Assembly: GCA_947448745.1 (NCBI GenBank)
Contig: CANFOQ010000018.1
Span: 1 to 50,219 of the forward strand
Origin: Comamonadaceae bacterium
GTDB lineage: Bacteria > Pseudomonadota > Gammaproteobacteria > Burkholderiales > Burkholderiaceae_C
Direction: 5' to 3'
DNA: 50,219 nt
Below, piece by piece: positions 7,986-16,603 of the stretch. A model generated the notes under the pieces. It was not told the DNA's origin. It made no database searches and saw only the letters and a program-made list of their open reading frames with translations. Position numbers and translations under genes: made by a program. Within the stretch, counting starts at the first letter, position 1. Every line of letters starts with the position of its first letter.

Positions 7986-9479
7986 TTAAAAGCGCGGCAA
8001 GTCGGGGTGGCTGATTTGCCCACCCCTGACCAACATCTTGCCGTACTCGGCGCAGCGTTGCAGGGTGGGAATCACCTTGCCGGGGTTGAGCAGGCCTTGA
8101 GGGTCGAAGGCGCGTTTGACGCCAAACATTTGCTCGTTCTCGGCGGCTGAAAACTGCACGCACATGGAGTTGAGTTTTTCCACGCCCACGCCGTGTTCGC
8201 CGGTGACGGTGCCGCCCATGGCCACACTGGTTTCCAAAATATCCGCGCCAAAGAGTTCGCAGCGGTGCAGTTGGTCGGGGTCGTTGGCATCAAACAAAAT
8301 CAGCGGGTGCAAATTGCCGTCGCCAGCGTGAAACACATTGGCGCAGCGCAGACCGTATTTTTTTTCCATCTCTGCAATCGCCAACAAAATATCGGCCAAG
8401 CGTTTGCGCGGGATGGTCGAGTCCATGCACATGTAGTCGGGGCTGATGCGACCCGAGGCCGGAAACGCATTTTTGCGGCCGCTCCAAAATTTCAAGCGCT
8501 CGGCTTCGTCACGGCTGACGGCAATGGCAGTAGCACCACAGCCTTGCAGCACCGCGCTCATGCGGCCAATTTCTTCCTCCACTTCCTCGGGCGTGCCGTC
8601 GCTCTCGCACAGCAGAATGGCCTCGGCATTCAAGTCGTAGCCAGCGTGCACGAAGTCCTCCACCGCAGCGGTCATGGGCTTGTCCATCATCTCCAAGCCA
8701 GCTGGGATGATGCCCGCGGCAATCACGGCGGCCACAGCGTCACCGGCTTTGCGCAGGTCGTCGAAGCTGGCCATGATGCAGCGCGCCAATTGCGGCTTGG
8801 GCGTGAGTTTGACCGTCACTTCGGTGGTGACGGCCAACATGCCTTCGGAGCCCACCACCAGTGGCAACAAATCAAGACCGGGCGCATCCAAAGCGTCACC
8901 GCCAAATTCAATCGGTTCACCGTCCATGGTGAAGCCCTTGACCTTGAGCACGTTGTGCAAGGTCAGGCCGTATTTCAAGCAGTGCACGCCGCCGGAGTTT
9001 TCCGCCACATTGCCGCCGATGGTGCAAGCGATTTGGCTGGAAGGGTCGGGCGCGTAATACAAGCCCAATGGCGCAGCCGCTTCGCTGATGGCCAGGTTGC
9101 GCACGCCGCACTGCACCACGGCGGTTCGGCTGTGCAAATCCATTTTCAAAATCTTGTTGAATTTGGCCAAGGACAGCGTGACGCCTTGGGGGTGTGGCAT
9201 GGCACCACCTGACAAGCCGGTGCCCGCGCCGCGGGCCACCACCGGCACGCCCAGTTGGTGGCAGGTGCGCAGCACGGCTTGAATGTGGTCGTAGGTTTCG
9301 GGCAACACCACGCACATGGGGCGTTGGCGGTAGGCGGTCAGGCCATCGCACTCGTAGGGGGTGGTGTTTTCAATGGAGGACAGCACCGCATGGGCGGGCA
9401 AAACGGCGCGCAAGGCAGACAACACCAAAGGGCTAGGGGTGTTCAGCGCTTGGCGCTCGGGCGCGAGGGTGGCGTTCAT
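7986..9479 (-). CDS. FAD-linked oxidase, GlcD / D-2-hydroxyacid dehydrogenase type
   Basis: Flavoprotein of 497 residues in the VAO/PCMH family. The N-terminal FAD domain carries VVARGAGTGLSGGAMPHPQG and IACTIGGNVAENSGG; the C-terminal substrate domain includes CANVFHAGDGNLHPLILFD and TGEHGVG near the end, both typical of GlcD and D-lactate dehydrogenases. Substrates in this family are glycolate, D-lactate or D-2-hydroxyglutarate. No glcE or glcF subunit gene is adjacent, so a stand-alone dehydrogenase is as likely as glycolate oxidase subunit D. It is downstream of the hybrid kinase gene in the same direction, with an inverted repeat in the 45-base gap (9483-9513). Confidence 0.88.
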   Translation of the reverse strand: MNATLAPERQALNTPSPLVLSALRAVLPAHAVLSSIENTTPYECDGLTAYRQRPMCVVLPETYDHIQAVLRTCHQLGVPVVARGAGTGLSGGAMPHPQGVTLSLAKFNKILKMDLHSRTAVVQCGVRNLAISEAAAPLGLYYAPDPSSQIACTIGGNVAENSGGVHCLKYGLTLHNVLKVKGFTMDGEPIEFGGDALDAPGLDLLPLVVGSEGMLAVTTEVTVKLTPKPQLARCIMASFDDLRKAGDAVAAVIAAGIIPAGLEMMDKPMTAAVEDFVHAGYDLNAEAILLCESDGTPEEVEEEIGRMSAVLQGCGATAIAVSRDEAERLKFWSGRKNAFPASGRISPDYMCMDSTIPRKRLADILLAIAEMEKKYGLRCANVFHAGDGNLHPLILFDANDPDQLHRCELFGADILETSVAMGGTVTGEHGVGVEKLNSMCVQFSAAENEQMFGVKRAFDPQGLLNPGKVIPTLQRCAEYGKMLVRGGQISHPDLPRF

Positions 9480-9482
9480 GGC

Positions 9483-9513
9483 TCGTACAAAGGCGAAAAC
9501 CGCTACTGTACGA
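9483..9513. promoter_or_regulatory. Inverted repeat upstream of the glcD-like gene
   Basis: Perfect 7-bp arms TCGTACA (9483-9489) and TGTACGA (9507-9513) separated by 17 bases fill most of the 45-base gap between the hybrid kinase stop and the flavoprotein ATG. The first arm begins four bases upstream of the start codon. The 24-bp centre spacing could be an operator for a dimeric regulator acting on the flavoprotein gene, or an mRNA hairpin over its start. No regulator gene is adjacent to name it. Confidence 0.4.
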
Positions 9514-9524
9514 CGAAGCGCTCC

Positions 9525-11096
9525 TCAGGCTGCAGCCGAGACAAATTGGGGCAATAGGCGGTGGATTTCAGCTTGCAAGGCTTGGGCGTCGATGGGCTTG
9601 GACACATAACCATCGGCCCCGGCGTCCAAAAAGCGCTGACGGTCAAAGCTCATGGCGTAGGCCGTGACCATGATGACCGGGGTGTCTGGGCGTGACGCCC
9701 CGTTGCCTTGGCGCAGATGGCGCAACGCGGTCATGCCGTCCATCACCGGCATCATCACGTCCATCAAGACCAAGTCAAAGCGGTGTTGTTGAAACAACTG
9801 CACAGCCTCTTCGCCATGCTTGGCCTGCGCGTAGGTGTGGCCCATTTGGTCCAGCAGCAAGCTGATCAACTTCATGTTGATCGGGTGGTCTTCGGCCACC
9901 AGCACATGCAAGGGCTGGTTGGCGCGGGTCAACACTGGCAAGGTGTTGAACGGGGTGACGGTAGCCTCATCCGCTTGGGTGCAGGGCACGGTGAAGCGGA
10001 AAGTAGATCCCAGGTTGGGCCGTGATTCGACCTCGATGTGACCGCCCATCAAATGGACCAACGAACGGGTGATGGCCAGACCCAAGCCGGTCCCGCTGAA
10101 GGGGTTGGTGGACTGATCGCCTTTTTGGAATGCCTGAAACAGTTCTTCCACCTGGTCTGGGTCAAAACCGACGCCCGAGTCTTGCACCACAAAGGACAGC
10201 CACCACAGGCCAGGTCGGTCGCCGGGGCTCAGGTGCATGCTGGTTTGCACAAAACCTTGGTGGGTGAATTTGATGGCGTTGCCAATCAGGTTGCTCAGGA
10301 CTTGACGCAAACGCAGCGGGTCCATCAGCATGGCGGGCGCGGTGTTGGGCAGTTCCTCGTAATAAAGCGTCAAGCCCTTGGCACCGGCTTGCGGATAGAA
10401 GCTGCGCAGCGTTTGGTGCATCACATCCACGGGGTGGCAGGGCCGCATGTCCAAACTCAGATGACCGGCTTGGATTTTGGAGAAATCCAGCACATCGTTG
10501 ATGGTGTTCATCAGGTGCTTGGCCGACTCATGGGCCAAACCAATGAACTCGCGTTGCTGGGCCGTCAATTCGGTTTGCAAAGCCATTTGTGTCATGCCCA
10601 CCAAACCATTCATCGGGGTGCGGATTTCATGGTTCAAGGTGGCCAAAAATTGGCGTTGCAAGGCTTGTTCAGATTGAAGTTGGGCCGATACGGCGGGTGC
10701 CGGTGCTGGGGTCGATGGCACCGGTGTTGCGGTTGCAGGCGTTGCGGGTTGCCGCTGTGCGGTTTGCAGCTCCTGGCGCAGTTGCTCGATTTGTTGCTGG
10801 TACTTGCCTGCCAAATACTGCGCGCCTTTCAACTCGGTTTGCACCTGTTGCAACTCGGCCTGCCAATGGTCGTATTTGTCTTTGATCGACAAAGCGGGTT
10901 TGGGTTTTTCCAGCTGTGTCTGGGCCAGCCACAAGGCCGCTGTGCCCAACAAGCCCATGCCCAGCATCAGCATGGGCTGGGCCCAATAGCTGCTGATCAG
11001 CATGCCCGCCACCATGGTGCAAGCGCTGACACGCCAAATCAGACGCCATTTTTTCAAGTTGGGATCAACCTGTGCTGGGGTGGTGAATGTGTTCAT
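9525..11096 (-). CDS. Membrane hybrid sensor histidine kinase with C-terminal receiver
   Basis: 523 residues. Two adjacent membrane helices at about 20-38 and 40-59 leave almost no periplasmic loop, so sensing is probably within the membrane or cytoplasm. A coiled coil (about 75-115) and a Pro/Ala/Thr-rich linker (118-138) precede the HisKA domain with phospho-accepting His156 in NHEIRT. The HATPase domain has its N-box at NLIGNAIKF, G1 at DSGVGF and G2 at GTGLGL. The receiver domain spans about 397-517 with acceptor Asp446 (LVLMDVMMP) and Lys500. No HPt domain or response regulator is nearby, so the output partner must be elsewhere. Likely monocistronic or upstream of the flavoprotein gene. 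Confidence 0.92.
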   Translation of the reverse strand: MNTFTTPAQVDPNLKKWRLIWRVSACTMVAGMLISSYWAQPMLMLGMGLLGTAALWLAQTQLEKPKPALSIKDKYDHWQAELQQVQTELKGAQYLAGKYQQQIEQLRQELQTAQRQPATPATATPVPSTPAPAPAVSAQLQSEQALQRQFLATLNHEIRTPMNGLVGMTQMALQTELTAQQREFIGLAHESAKHLMNTINDVLDFSKIQAGHLSLDMRPCHPVDVMHQTLRSFYPQAGAKGLTLYYEELPNTAPAMLMDPLRLRQVLSNLIGNAIKFTHQGFVQTSMHLSPGDRPGLWWLSFVVQDSGVGFDPDQVEELFQAFQKGDQSTNPFSGTGLGLAITRSLVHLMGGHIEVESRPNLGSTFRFTVPCTQADEATVTPFNTLPVLTRANQPLHVLVAEDHPINMKLISLLLDQMGHTYAQAKHGEEAVQLFQQHRFDLVLMDVMMPVMDGMTALRHLRQGNGASRPDTPVIMVTAYAMSFDRQRFLDAGADGYVSKPIDAQALQAEIHRLLPQFVSAAA

Positions 11097-11313
11097 GATG
11101 GTGTGTGGGCGTTGGCAGAGGCAGATGAAAAAAATGAGTTCAAAAGCAGACGCTGGCGGATCGTATAGACTTCAGTTTAGTTTAAAAAAGAAGTATTGCA
11201 AGTTTATTTTTAATGAAATTGAGTTATTTGTTGTTTTTCTCAATATTTCAAAGCATCCATGAATCGAATGAGCACACCGCTAAACTGAATCTCATCCCCC
11301 AAGGAGCGTTTTC
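11097..11313. promoter_or_regulatory. AT-rich divergent intergenic region (217 bases)
   Basis: Lies between the divergent hybrid kinase and aminotransferase genes and is far richer in A/T than the surroundings from about 11160 to 11280. A sigma-70-like candidate for the aminotransferase is TTGAGT (11219-11224), 17 bases, AATATT (11242-11247). AAGGAG precedes the aminotransferase ATG by eight bases. The AT-rich block may hold both promoters; I see no gene in it. Confidence 0.45.
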
Positions 11314-12648
11314 ATGCAACAAGACCCCGCCTCAATGGACCATTTGTGGTTACCGTTCACCCCGAATCGGCAGTTCCAGCAAGCCCCGCGCGTCATGGTG
11401 GGGGCCGATGGCATGCACTTCACGACCCAGCAAGGGCAGCAGGTGTTGGACGGCATCTCCAGCTTGTGGTGCGTGGTGGCGGGGCACAACGTCAAACCGA
11501 TCAACGAAGCCATTCACCAGCAGTTGGGTCGATTGGATTACGCCACCGCCTTTCAGTTTGGCACCGACCGCGCCTTTGAAGCGGCGCAACGCATCGCCGA
11601 ACTCGCCCCTGGCGACCTGAATAAAGTTTTGTTTTGCAGCTCTGGCTCAGAAGCCGCAGACACCGCCATGAAACTGGCACTGGCCTACCACCGCGCCCGT
11701 GGGCAGGGCCACCGCCAGGTGTTCATCGGCCGCGAGCGTGGCTACCACGGCGTGGGCTTGGGCGGCATGAGCATTGGGGGCATTCCGGGCAACCGCAAGG
11801 TGTTTGGTGCCGCCATGCTGCCGCGTGTTGATCACATGCGCTTCATCCACGACCCTGTGCACCACGCCTATGTGCAAAACGAATTGCCGGTTTGGGAAGA
11901 AGACCCCTTGTTGGAGTTGGAACAACGCATCCTGCCCTTGCACGACCCCAGCAATGTGGCGGCCATCTTTGTCGAGCCGGTGGCCGGCAGCGCGGGGTGG
12001 TACATCCCGCCGCTTGGCTATTTGCAACGCTTGCGCCAAATTTGCGACAAGCACGGCATCTTGTTGGTGTTTGACGAAGTCATCACGGGCTTTGGTCGCT
12101 TAGGCGCCCCTTTTGCGGCCAATTTGTTTGGCGTGGTGCCGGACATGATCACCTTTGCCAAAGGCGTCACCAATGGCGTCATCCCCTTGGGTGGTGTGAT
12201 TTGTCGCGATGGCATCCACGCTGCCATGATGAACACCGACGCCCCAGCCCACGCCATCGAGTTTTCGCACGGCTACACCTACTCTGGGCATCCGGTGGCT
12301 TGTGCGGCAGCGGTGGCCACCTTGGATTGGTTCCGCGAAGAAGATTTGTTGGCCCGCGCCGCACAGACGGGACCCCAATTGGGCGCTGCCGTGCATGCCG
12401 CCATCCGTGGCTTGCCTGGTGTGGTGGGCATTCGCAGTTTCGGCATGGCCGCTGCTGTCGAGTTGGCCGCAGACCCCGCCGCACCAGGCAAAAAAGCCTT
12501 CGACATCTTTTTGGATTGTTTGGCGCATGGCGTGTTGGTGCGCTCGGCGGGCGACAACCTGGTGTTGGCCCCGGCGTTTGTGGTCACGCCAGCGCAAATC
12601 GCGCAGATGGTCGAGACCTTGGCCGCCTCCATCAAACGCCACGCTTGA
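11314..12648 (+). CDS. Class III PLP aminotransferase (omega-amino acid:pyruvate type)
   Basis: Fold-type I aminotransferase, 444 residues. PLP motifs are CSSGSEAADTAMKLA (about 109-123), GYHGVGLGGMSIGG, VFDEVITGFGR with Asp254 contacting the pyridine nitrogen, and the Schiff-base Lys283 in TFAKGVTNG. The N-terminal segment MDHLWLPFTPNRQF matches beta-alanine/omega-amino acid:pyruvate transaminases, which move a terminal amino group to pyruvate. The specific donor (beta-alanine, taurine, polyamine-derived) cannot be read from sequence. Good RBS (AAGGAG) and its own AT-rich promoter region. Convergent with the DUF3108 gene 17 bases on, with no hairpin seen between. Confidence 0.9.
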   Translation: MQQDPASMDHLWLPFTPNRQFQQAPRVMVGADGMHFTTQQGQQVLDGISSLWCVVAGHNVKPINEAIHQQLGRLDYATAFQFGTDRAFEAAQRIAELAPGDLNKVLFCSSGSEAADTAMKLALAYHRARGQGHRQVFIGRERGYHGVGLGGMSIGGIPGNRKVFGAAMLPRVDHMRFIHDPVHHAYVQNELPVWEEDPLLELEQRILPLHDPSNVAAIFVEPVAGSAGWYIPPLGYLQRLRQICDKHGILLVFDEVITGFGRLGAPFAANLFGVVPDMITFAKGVTNGVIPLGGVICRDGIHAAMMNTDAPAHAIEFSHGYTYSGHPVACAAAVATLDWFREEDLLARAAQTGPQLGAAVHAAIRGLPGVVGIRSFGMAAAVELAADPAAPGKKAFDIFLDCLAHGVLVRSAGDNLVLAPAFVVTPAQIAQMVETLAASIKRHA

Positions 12649-12665
12649 ACCAAGGCAGGTGAGGC

Positions 12666-13811
12666 TCAGGGCGTCTCTACTTTGCGCAGCAACTGTTCCA
12701 ACACATCGCCATTGCTTTGCGCAATACGGACCTTGGCCGGCAAGTAGCCGTGGCTCGGTGAGAGCCAGATCTCAACGCTTTGCTCGTACTGTTGGCTGGG
12801 TACGCGGCTGAGCTTCAAACTGGGCAAGCTGCCCACGGGCAGCTTCAAGGTTTCGGTTTTCTCCACCACAAAGGTCCAGACGTCGGCTGAACGCGCCGAG
12901 GCCACTTGCAGTTGCAGTTGCTGGCCGCTTTGCCGCAAGCCGGGGCTGCCCGCCATCAAGCTGGCCAATTGCACCAACAGACTCAAGCGGTCTTGTGCGC
13001 CATCTTGCATGGTTTGCGAGGCTGCGTTGTTGCTGAAGCTGATGGTGTTTTTCTCGCGCTCAAAATGCGCGGCTTGTTCTTGCTTGAATTTGTCGCCAAA
13101 GCGCAAGGGTTGCAAGCCCTGCAGGCTCAAAGCACCTGTGCTGGTTTGGCTGCGCGAGCCCAACAGCAAGTGCCGCACCTCTTGGCGCATTTGGTAACTG
13201 CGGCCATCGTGTTGCCACACCAAGTCGCCGTCGGCGCTGTAACGAATGCCCTTGCTCTCGCCCACAAACTCAAACAACAGCTTGGCAGCTGCGGGATAGG
13301 TGAACTTGGCTTCTGCCAACCAAGCCGGACCAGTCGCAGGTTTGGCGGGTGCTGCGCTGGGCTCAGGTGGCGCAACGCTTGGTGGTGGGGCGGGCGCGGC
13401 AGTTTGTGCTGGCCTGACTTCAGGCTCGGTGGGCTGGGCAGCAGCCGTTGACTCGGCAGTCGCCTTGTTGGCGTCGAGGCCATTGTCAGGCGCAGACTCG
13501 GTAGGTGCCTCGGTCTTGCTGGCGGCTGGCGTGGCCTCACCCAAGGTCAAGCTTGATGTTGCAGAGGATCTGGGCTTGGCGCGTGGTTGAGGTTTGGACG
13601 GACTGCTCGTGTTGGCCACGCTCGGCGGGGCTAAAGGTTGCTCCGCAGTGTTCATTTGAAGTTGGATGTGGACGGGTGACGTCGGCTTCGATGGCGTTGG
13701 CCAAACCGACGACAGGCTTTGCAAACCCACGCCATGCAACAGCAACACCAAGGCCCCCAACAGCGCAAGCGCCAGGGTGTGTCGAGGGGGCGATGGATAG
13801 AATGCCTGCAT
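12666..13811 (-). CDS. DUF3108 envelope protein with Pro/Ala-rich linker
   Basis: About 381 residues from ATG 13811 (GTG at 13823 would add four). A single N-terminal membrane anchor or uncleaved signal (about 11-28, LALALLGALVLLLHG) is followed by roughly 120 residues of low-complexity Pro/Ala/Ser/Thr sequence. The C-terminal beta-rich DUF3108 domain starts near LLFEFVGESKGIRYSADGDLVW and runs to the end. DUF3108 proteins are periplasmic and of unknown function. The linker would let the domain reach across the periplasm. The ATG is palindromic with the FAH-family start (shared CATG at 13809-13812), so the two genes have abutting starts. Confidence 0.82.
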   Translation of the reverse strand: MQAFYPSPPRHTLALALLGALVLLLHGVGLQSLSSVWPTPSKPTSPVHIQLQMNTAEQPLAPPSVANTSSPSKPQPRAKPRSSATSSLTLGEATPAASKTEAPTESAPDNGLDANKATAESTAAAQPTEPEVRPAQTAAPAPPPSVAPPEPSAAPAKPATGPAWLAEAKFTYPAAAKLLFEFVGESKGIRYSADGDLVWQHDGRSYQMRQEVRHLLLGSRSQTSTGALSLQGLQPLRFGDKFKQEQAAHFEREKNTISFSNNAASQTMQDGAQDRLSLLVQLASLMAGSPGLRQSGQQLQLQVASARSADVWTFVVEKTETLKLPVGSLPSLKLSRVPSQQYEQSVEIWLSPSHGYLPAKVRIAQSNGDVLEQLLRKVETP

Positions 13812-14820
13812 GAAATTAGCCACTTACAAAGACGGATCTCGCGATGGACAACTGGTGGTGGTGTCACGCGATTTGACCAGCGCCCATTATGCGAGCGGCA
13901 TCGCCAGCCACATGCAGCAGTTGCTGGACGACTGGAACTTCATCTCGCCGCAGTTGCAAGACCTGTCGCAAACCTTGAACCAAGGCCGCGCCCGCCACGC
14001 CTTCCCCTTCGACCCCAAGATGTGCATGGCACCCTTGCCCCGCGCCTTTCAATGGGCTGATGGCTCGGCCTACATGAACCACGTCGAGTTGGTGCGCGCC
14101 TCGCGCAACTCCGAAGTGCCGTCCAATTACTACACCGACCCGCTGATGTACCAAGGTGGCAGCGATGATTTTTTGGGCGCCTGCGACAACGTGTTGTGCG
14201 TCACCACCGACCACGGCATCGACTTTGAAGCTGAAATTGCCGTGGTCACCGGCGACGTGCCGATGCAAGCCACGCCCGATGAAGCCTTGGAAGGCATCCG
14301 CTTGGTGATGCTGGCCAACGACGTGTCTTTGCGCCGTTTGGTGCCCGACGAGTTGGCGAAAAACTTTGGTTTTGTGCAAAGCAAACCGGCCACCGCGTTC
14401 AGCCCGGTGGCTGTCACCATCGATGAACTCGGCGAGGCTTGGGACCATGGCCGCTTGCATCTGGCCATGCGGGTCGACTGGAACGGCAAACGCGTGGGCA
14501 TGTGCGACGCTGGCCCCGAGATGACCTTCCACTTTGGCCAGCTCATTGCGCATTTGTGCAAAACCCGCAATGTCCGTGCTGGCAGTGTGATTGGCAGCGG
14601 CACGGTCAGCAACAAGGCCGTGGAAACCAAAGGGCAAAAGGACTGGCCCAAGGGTTACAGCTGCATCGCCGAAAAACGCGCCATCGAAACCATTTTGGAT
14701 GGCAAGGCCAGCACCGACTTCATGCAGTTTGGCGACACCATCCGCATCGAGATGAAGGGCAAAGACGGCCAAAGCGTGTTTGGTGCCATCGACCAAAGCA
14801 TCGCGCAGTTGGCACGCTAA
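13810..14820 (+). CDS. Fumarylacetoacetate hydrolase family protein
   Basis: 336 residues. An N-terminal FAA-hydrolase-associated domain (MKLATYKDGSRDGQLVVVSRDL) is followed by the FAH catalytic domain. The metal-binding acidic cluster is in DHGIDFEAEIAVVTGD, and the fold-typical GSVIGSGTVSNK and YSCIAEKRAIETI follow. Members cleave C-C bonds of acylpyruvates or fumarylacetoacetate in aromatic/tyrosine breakdown; the substrate is not identifiable and no homogentisate gene is nearby. Overlapping start with the DUF3108 gene means its promoter lies inside that gene; no clear Shine-Dalgarno is visible. Ends at the terminator at 14841. Confidence 0.88.
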   Translation: MKLATYKDGSRDGQLVVVSRDLTSAHYASGIASHMQQLLDDWNFISPQLQDLSQTLNQGRARHAFPFDPKMCMAPLPRAFQWADGSAYMNHVELVRASRNSEVPSNYYTDPLMYQGGSDDFLGACDNVLCVTTDHGIDFEAEIAVVTGDVPMQATPDEALEGIRLVMLANDVSLRRLVPDELAKNFGFVQSKPATAFSPVAVTIDELGEAWDHGRLHLAMRVDWNGKRVGMCDAGPEMTFHFGQLIAHLCKTRNVRAGSVIGSGTVSNKAVETKGQKDWPKGYSCIAEKRAIETILDGKASTDFMQFGDTIRIEMKGKDGQSVFGAIDQSIAQLAR

Positions 14821-14840
14821 AACCATTCATCAAACTGCCG

Positions 14841-14869
14841 AAAAAAAGGCCGCAACAGCGGCCTTTTTT
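14841..14869. terminator. Bidirectional rho-independent terminator
   Basis: Seven A, stem GGCCGC (14848-14853), loop AACA, GCGGCC (14858-14863), six T. Symmetric A/T flanks allow it to end the FAH-family transcript on the plus strand and the baeRF-like gene on the minus strand. Confidence 0.9.
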
Positions 14870-14884
14870 CATGGCAACCAAACT

Positions 14885-15259
14885 TCACAGGTGGCTGGGA
14901 TCGGCCGCCATCTTGTCAAACTTCATGAAGTACTTGCGACCCATGGCCACCAACTGTGGATCGGTGGGATGGTCAGAAGCCAGGCTGTCGATGATGGCGT
15001 GCGAGCAACCCTTGGCATGTTCTTCACACCAGGTGCGGAATTCGGTGCGGGCGGTGCCCGGGCCGGTCAACAGCACTTCATGCACGCCCGCCAACTCATG
15101 GCTGATGGCGGCAAAGTACGACTTGGTGTCGGCATGTTTGCCTTGGTGGCTGTGCGTGCTGCGCGACTTGATGCGCTCGGCTTGTACATGCTCGCGGTCG
15201 AACATCAGCACATGGGCTTGTTCATGGTCGATCCAAACAACGGCGTGAAACGTAGACAT
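14885..15259 (-). CDS. baeRF/eRF1-like 'translational machinery' family protein
   Basis: 124 residues starting MSTFHAVVWIDHEQAHVLMF, the usual opening of a small proteobacterial family often labelled translational machinery protein, related in fold to the bacterial eRF1/Pelota-like (baeRF, host-attachment) proteins. A central HSHQGKH stretch and HEVLLTGPGTARTEF are the most conserved-looking parts. Function is not established; ribosome-linked stress roles are proposed for the wider family. It follows the dksA-like gene by 17 bases on the same strand with a good RBS (AAAGGA), so the pair likely forms an operon. Family assignment is from memory of the pattern, hence moderate. Confidence 0.68.
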   Translation of the reverse strand: MSTFHAVVWIDHEQAHVLMFDREHVQAERIKSRSTHSHQGKHADTKSYFAAISHELAGVHEVLLTGPGTARTEFRTWCEEHAKGCSHAIIDSLASDHPTDPQLVAMGRKYFMKFDKMAADPSHL

Positions 15260-15276
15260 GGTGATCCTTTCAAAAA

Positions 15277-15648
15277 TCAGACGGGGTGTTGTTTCTCAAA
15301 ATGGGTTTGGCACATCAGGCAGCGCAGGGTGTGCGGCGCGGCGTGCAAGCGGTCTTGGGCGATCGGGGCACCGCAGTCAAAGCAATAGCCAAACACGCCG
15401 GCTTGGATGCGCTTCAAGGCTTCTTCAATGGCCAACAGTTCAGCGGTTTCATGCTCGTTCACGGCGAACTCCAAGTCTCGGGCGGTGTTGATTTGGCCGC
15501 GGTCGTCATGGCTGTTGTCAAAGTGATCGCTGGCCTCTTCAGCGCGGCCAATCTGCCCACCGCGTTGCTCGGCGATTTGTGCCAACAGCGCCTCGCGTGC
15601 TTGCTCTAGTTGCGCTTTAAAGGGTTGTGCTGCGAGAGCGTCCATCAA
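15277..15648 (-). CDS. DksA/TraR family C4 zinc-finger protein
   Basis: 123 residues: an N-terminal coiled-coil pair (about 8-80) and a C-terminal four-cysteine zinc finger, CFDCGAPI then RCLMCQ. DksA-family proteins enter the RNA polymerase secondary channel and alter transcription, some together with ppGpp. The coiled-coil tip here has NSHDDRGQ where DksA has its acidic DXXDXA tip, so this looks like a short DksA-like paralogue rather than canonical DksA (about 150 residues). It is the first gene of the pair with the baeRF-like gene and divergent from the enoyl-CoA hydratase gene. Confidence 0.85.
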   Translation of the reverse strand: MMDALAAQPFKAQLEQAREALLAQIAEQRGGQIGRAEEASDHFDNSHDDRGQINTARDLEFAVNEHETAELLAIEEALKRIQAGVFGYCFDCGAPIAQDRLHAAPHTLRCLMCQTHFEKQHPV

Positions 15649-15702
15649 TCCACCTGTTTGTTGATCAGGCCTTCATCTTGCGCCGCCCCAAGGCGTGCAA
15701 CC

Positions 15703-15716
15703 TTGACCTTGGTCAA
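15703..15716. promoter_or_regulatory. TTGACC/GGTCAA inverted repeat in divergent promoter region
   Basis: TTGACC (15703-15708) and GGTCAA (15711-15716) form perfect 6-bp arms with a two-base centre. It sits in the 135-base region between the divergent dksA-like and enoyl-CoA hydratase genes, 68 bases before the latter's ATG. It is a plausible operator for a dimeric regulator; no cognate regulator is adjacent. Confidence 0.35.
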
Positions 15717-15783
15717 CAAAGTCGCCGCCACCGGTGTGCTAACAGGCACAATCCTGCGCAACTTCACCTCAGAGCCTGCCCCC

Positions 15784-16590
15784 ATGAAAACCATTGACTA
15801 CAGCGTCTACAAAAGCCTGTCCATCACCCGCCGTGGCCCCAACGACAGCGTGCTCGACATTCAAATGAAAGCCCTGAACGGCAAGCTGCCCACGGCAGGT
15901 CACGAAGGCCACGCGGATTTGTGCGAGGTGTGGCGCGATGTGGGCCATGACGACAGCGTGCGCTGCGCGGTGTTGCGCGGCGAGGGTTTGGGCTTCTCGG
16001 GTGGCGGCGACATGGCGCTGGTGCAAGACATGGCCGACAACTTCGAGGTGCGCAGCCGTGTTTGGAAAGAAGCACGCGACCTGGTCTACAACGTCATCAA
16101 CTGCGACAAACCCATCGTCAGTGCCATGCACGGACCGGCCGTGGGTGCGGGCTTGGTGGCCGGTTTGTTGGCCGATATTTCCATCGTCGCGAAAAGTGCC
16201 AAGATCATGGATGGCCACACCCGCTTGGGCGTGGCCGCTGGCGACCATGCCGCCATCATTTGGCCGCTGTTGTGCGGCATGGCCAAGTCCAAGTACTACC
16301 TGTTGCTGTGCGACGCGGTCAGCGGTGAGGAAGCCGAGCGCATTGGCCTGGTGTCTTTGTGCGTGGAAGATGCGCAGTTGTTGGACAAGGCTTACGAGGT
16401 GGCCGACCGTTTGGCCCAAGGCAGCCAAAGTGCCATCCGCTGGACCAAATACGCTTTGAACAACTGGTTGCGCCAAGCCGGCCCCGCCTTTGACGCCTCG
16501 CTGGCGCTGGAGTTCATGGGCTTTGCCGGGCCGGATGTGCGCGAAGGCGTGGCGTCCATCAAGGGTAAACGACCCCCCAACTTCGGCTGA
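15784..16590 (+). CDS. Enoyl-CoA hydratase/isomerase family protein
   Basis: Crotonase-fold protein, 268 residues. Oxyanion-hole segments are [14 protein letters not shown] and [20 protein letters not shown]. The stretch that carries the two catalytic glutamates in classical enoyl-CoA hydratases reads [17 protein letters not shown] here, with His/Thr and Asp at the likely equivalent positions, so hydratase activity is not assured; another crotonase reaction (isomerase, hydrolase, decarboxylase) is possible. ATG at 15784 fits the family; upstream in-frame codons lie in the divergent promoter region. The DUF2946 gene starts 13 bases after its stop, but looks functionally unrelated. Confidence 0.85.
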   Translation: MKTIDYSVYKSLSITRRGPNDSVLDIQMKALNGKLPTAGHEGHADLCEVWRDVGHDDSVRCAVLRGEGLGFSGGGDMALVQDMADNFEVRSRVWKEARDLVYNVINCDKPIVSAMHGPAVGAGLVAGLLADISIVAKSAKIMDGHTRLGVAAGDHAAIIWPLLCGMAKSKYYLLLCDAVSGEEAERIGLVSLCVEDAQLLDKAYEVADRLAQGSQSAIRWTKYALNNWLRQAGPAFDASLALEFMGFAGPDVREGVASIKGKRPPNFG

Positions 16591-16603
16591 AAGGCTGCTT
16601 AGA

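Noticed and set aside
8193..11168. Plus-strand frames of 339 and 376 codons opposite the GlcD-like and hybrid kinase genes
   Set aside because: No recognisable motifs, biased residues, and the minus-strand genes have complete domain sets.
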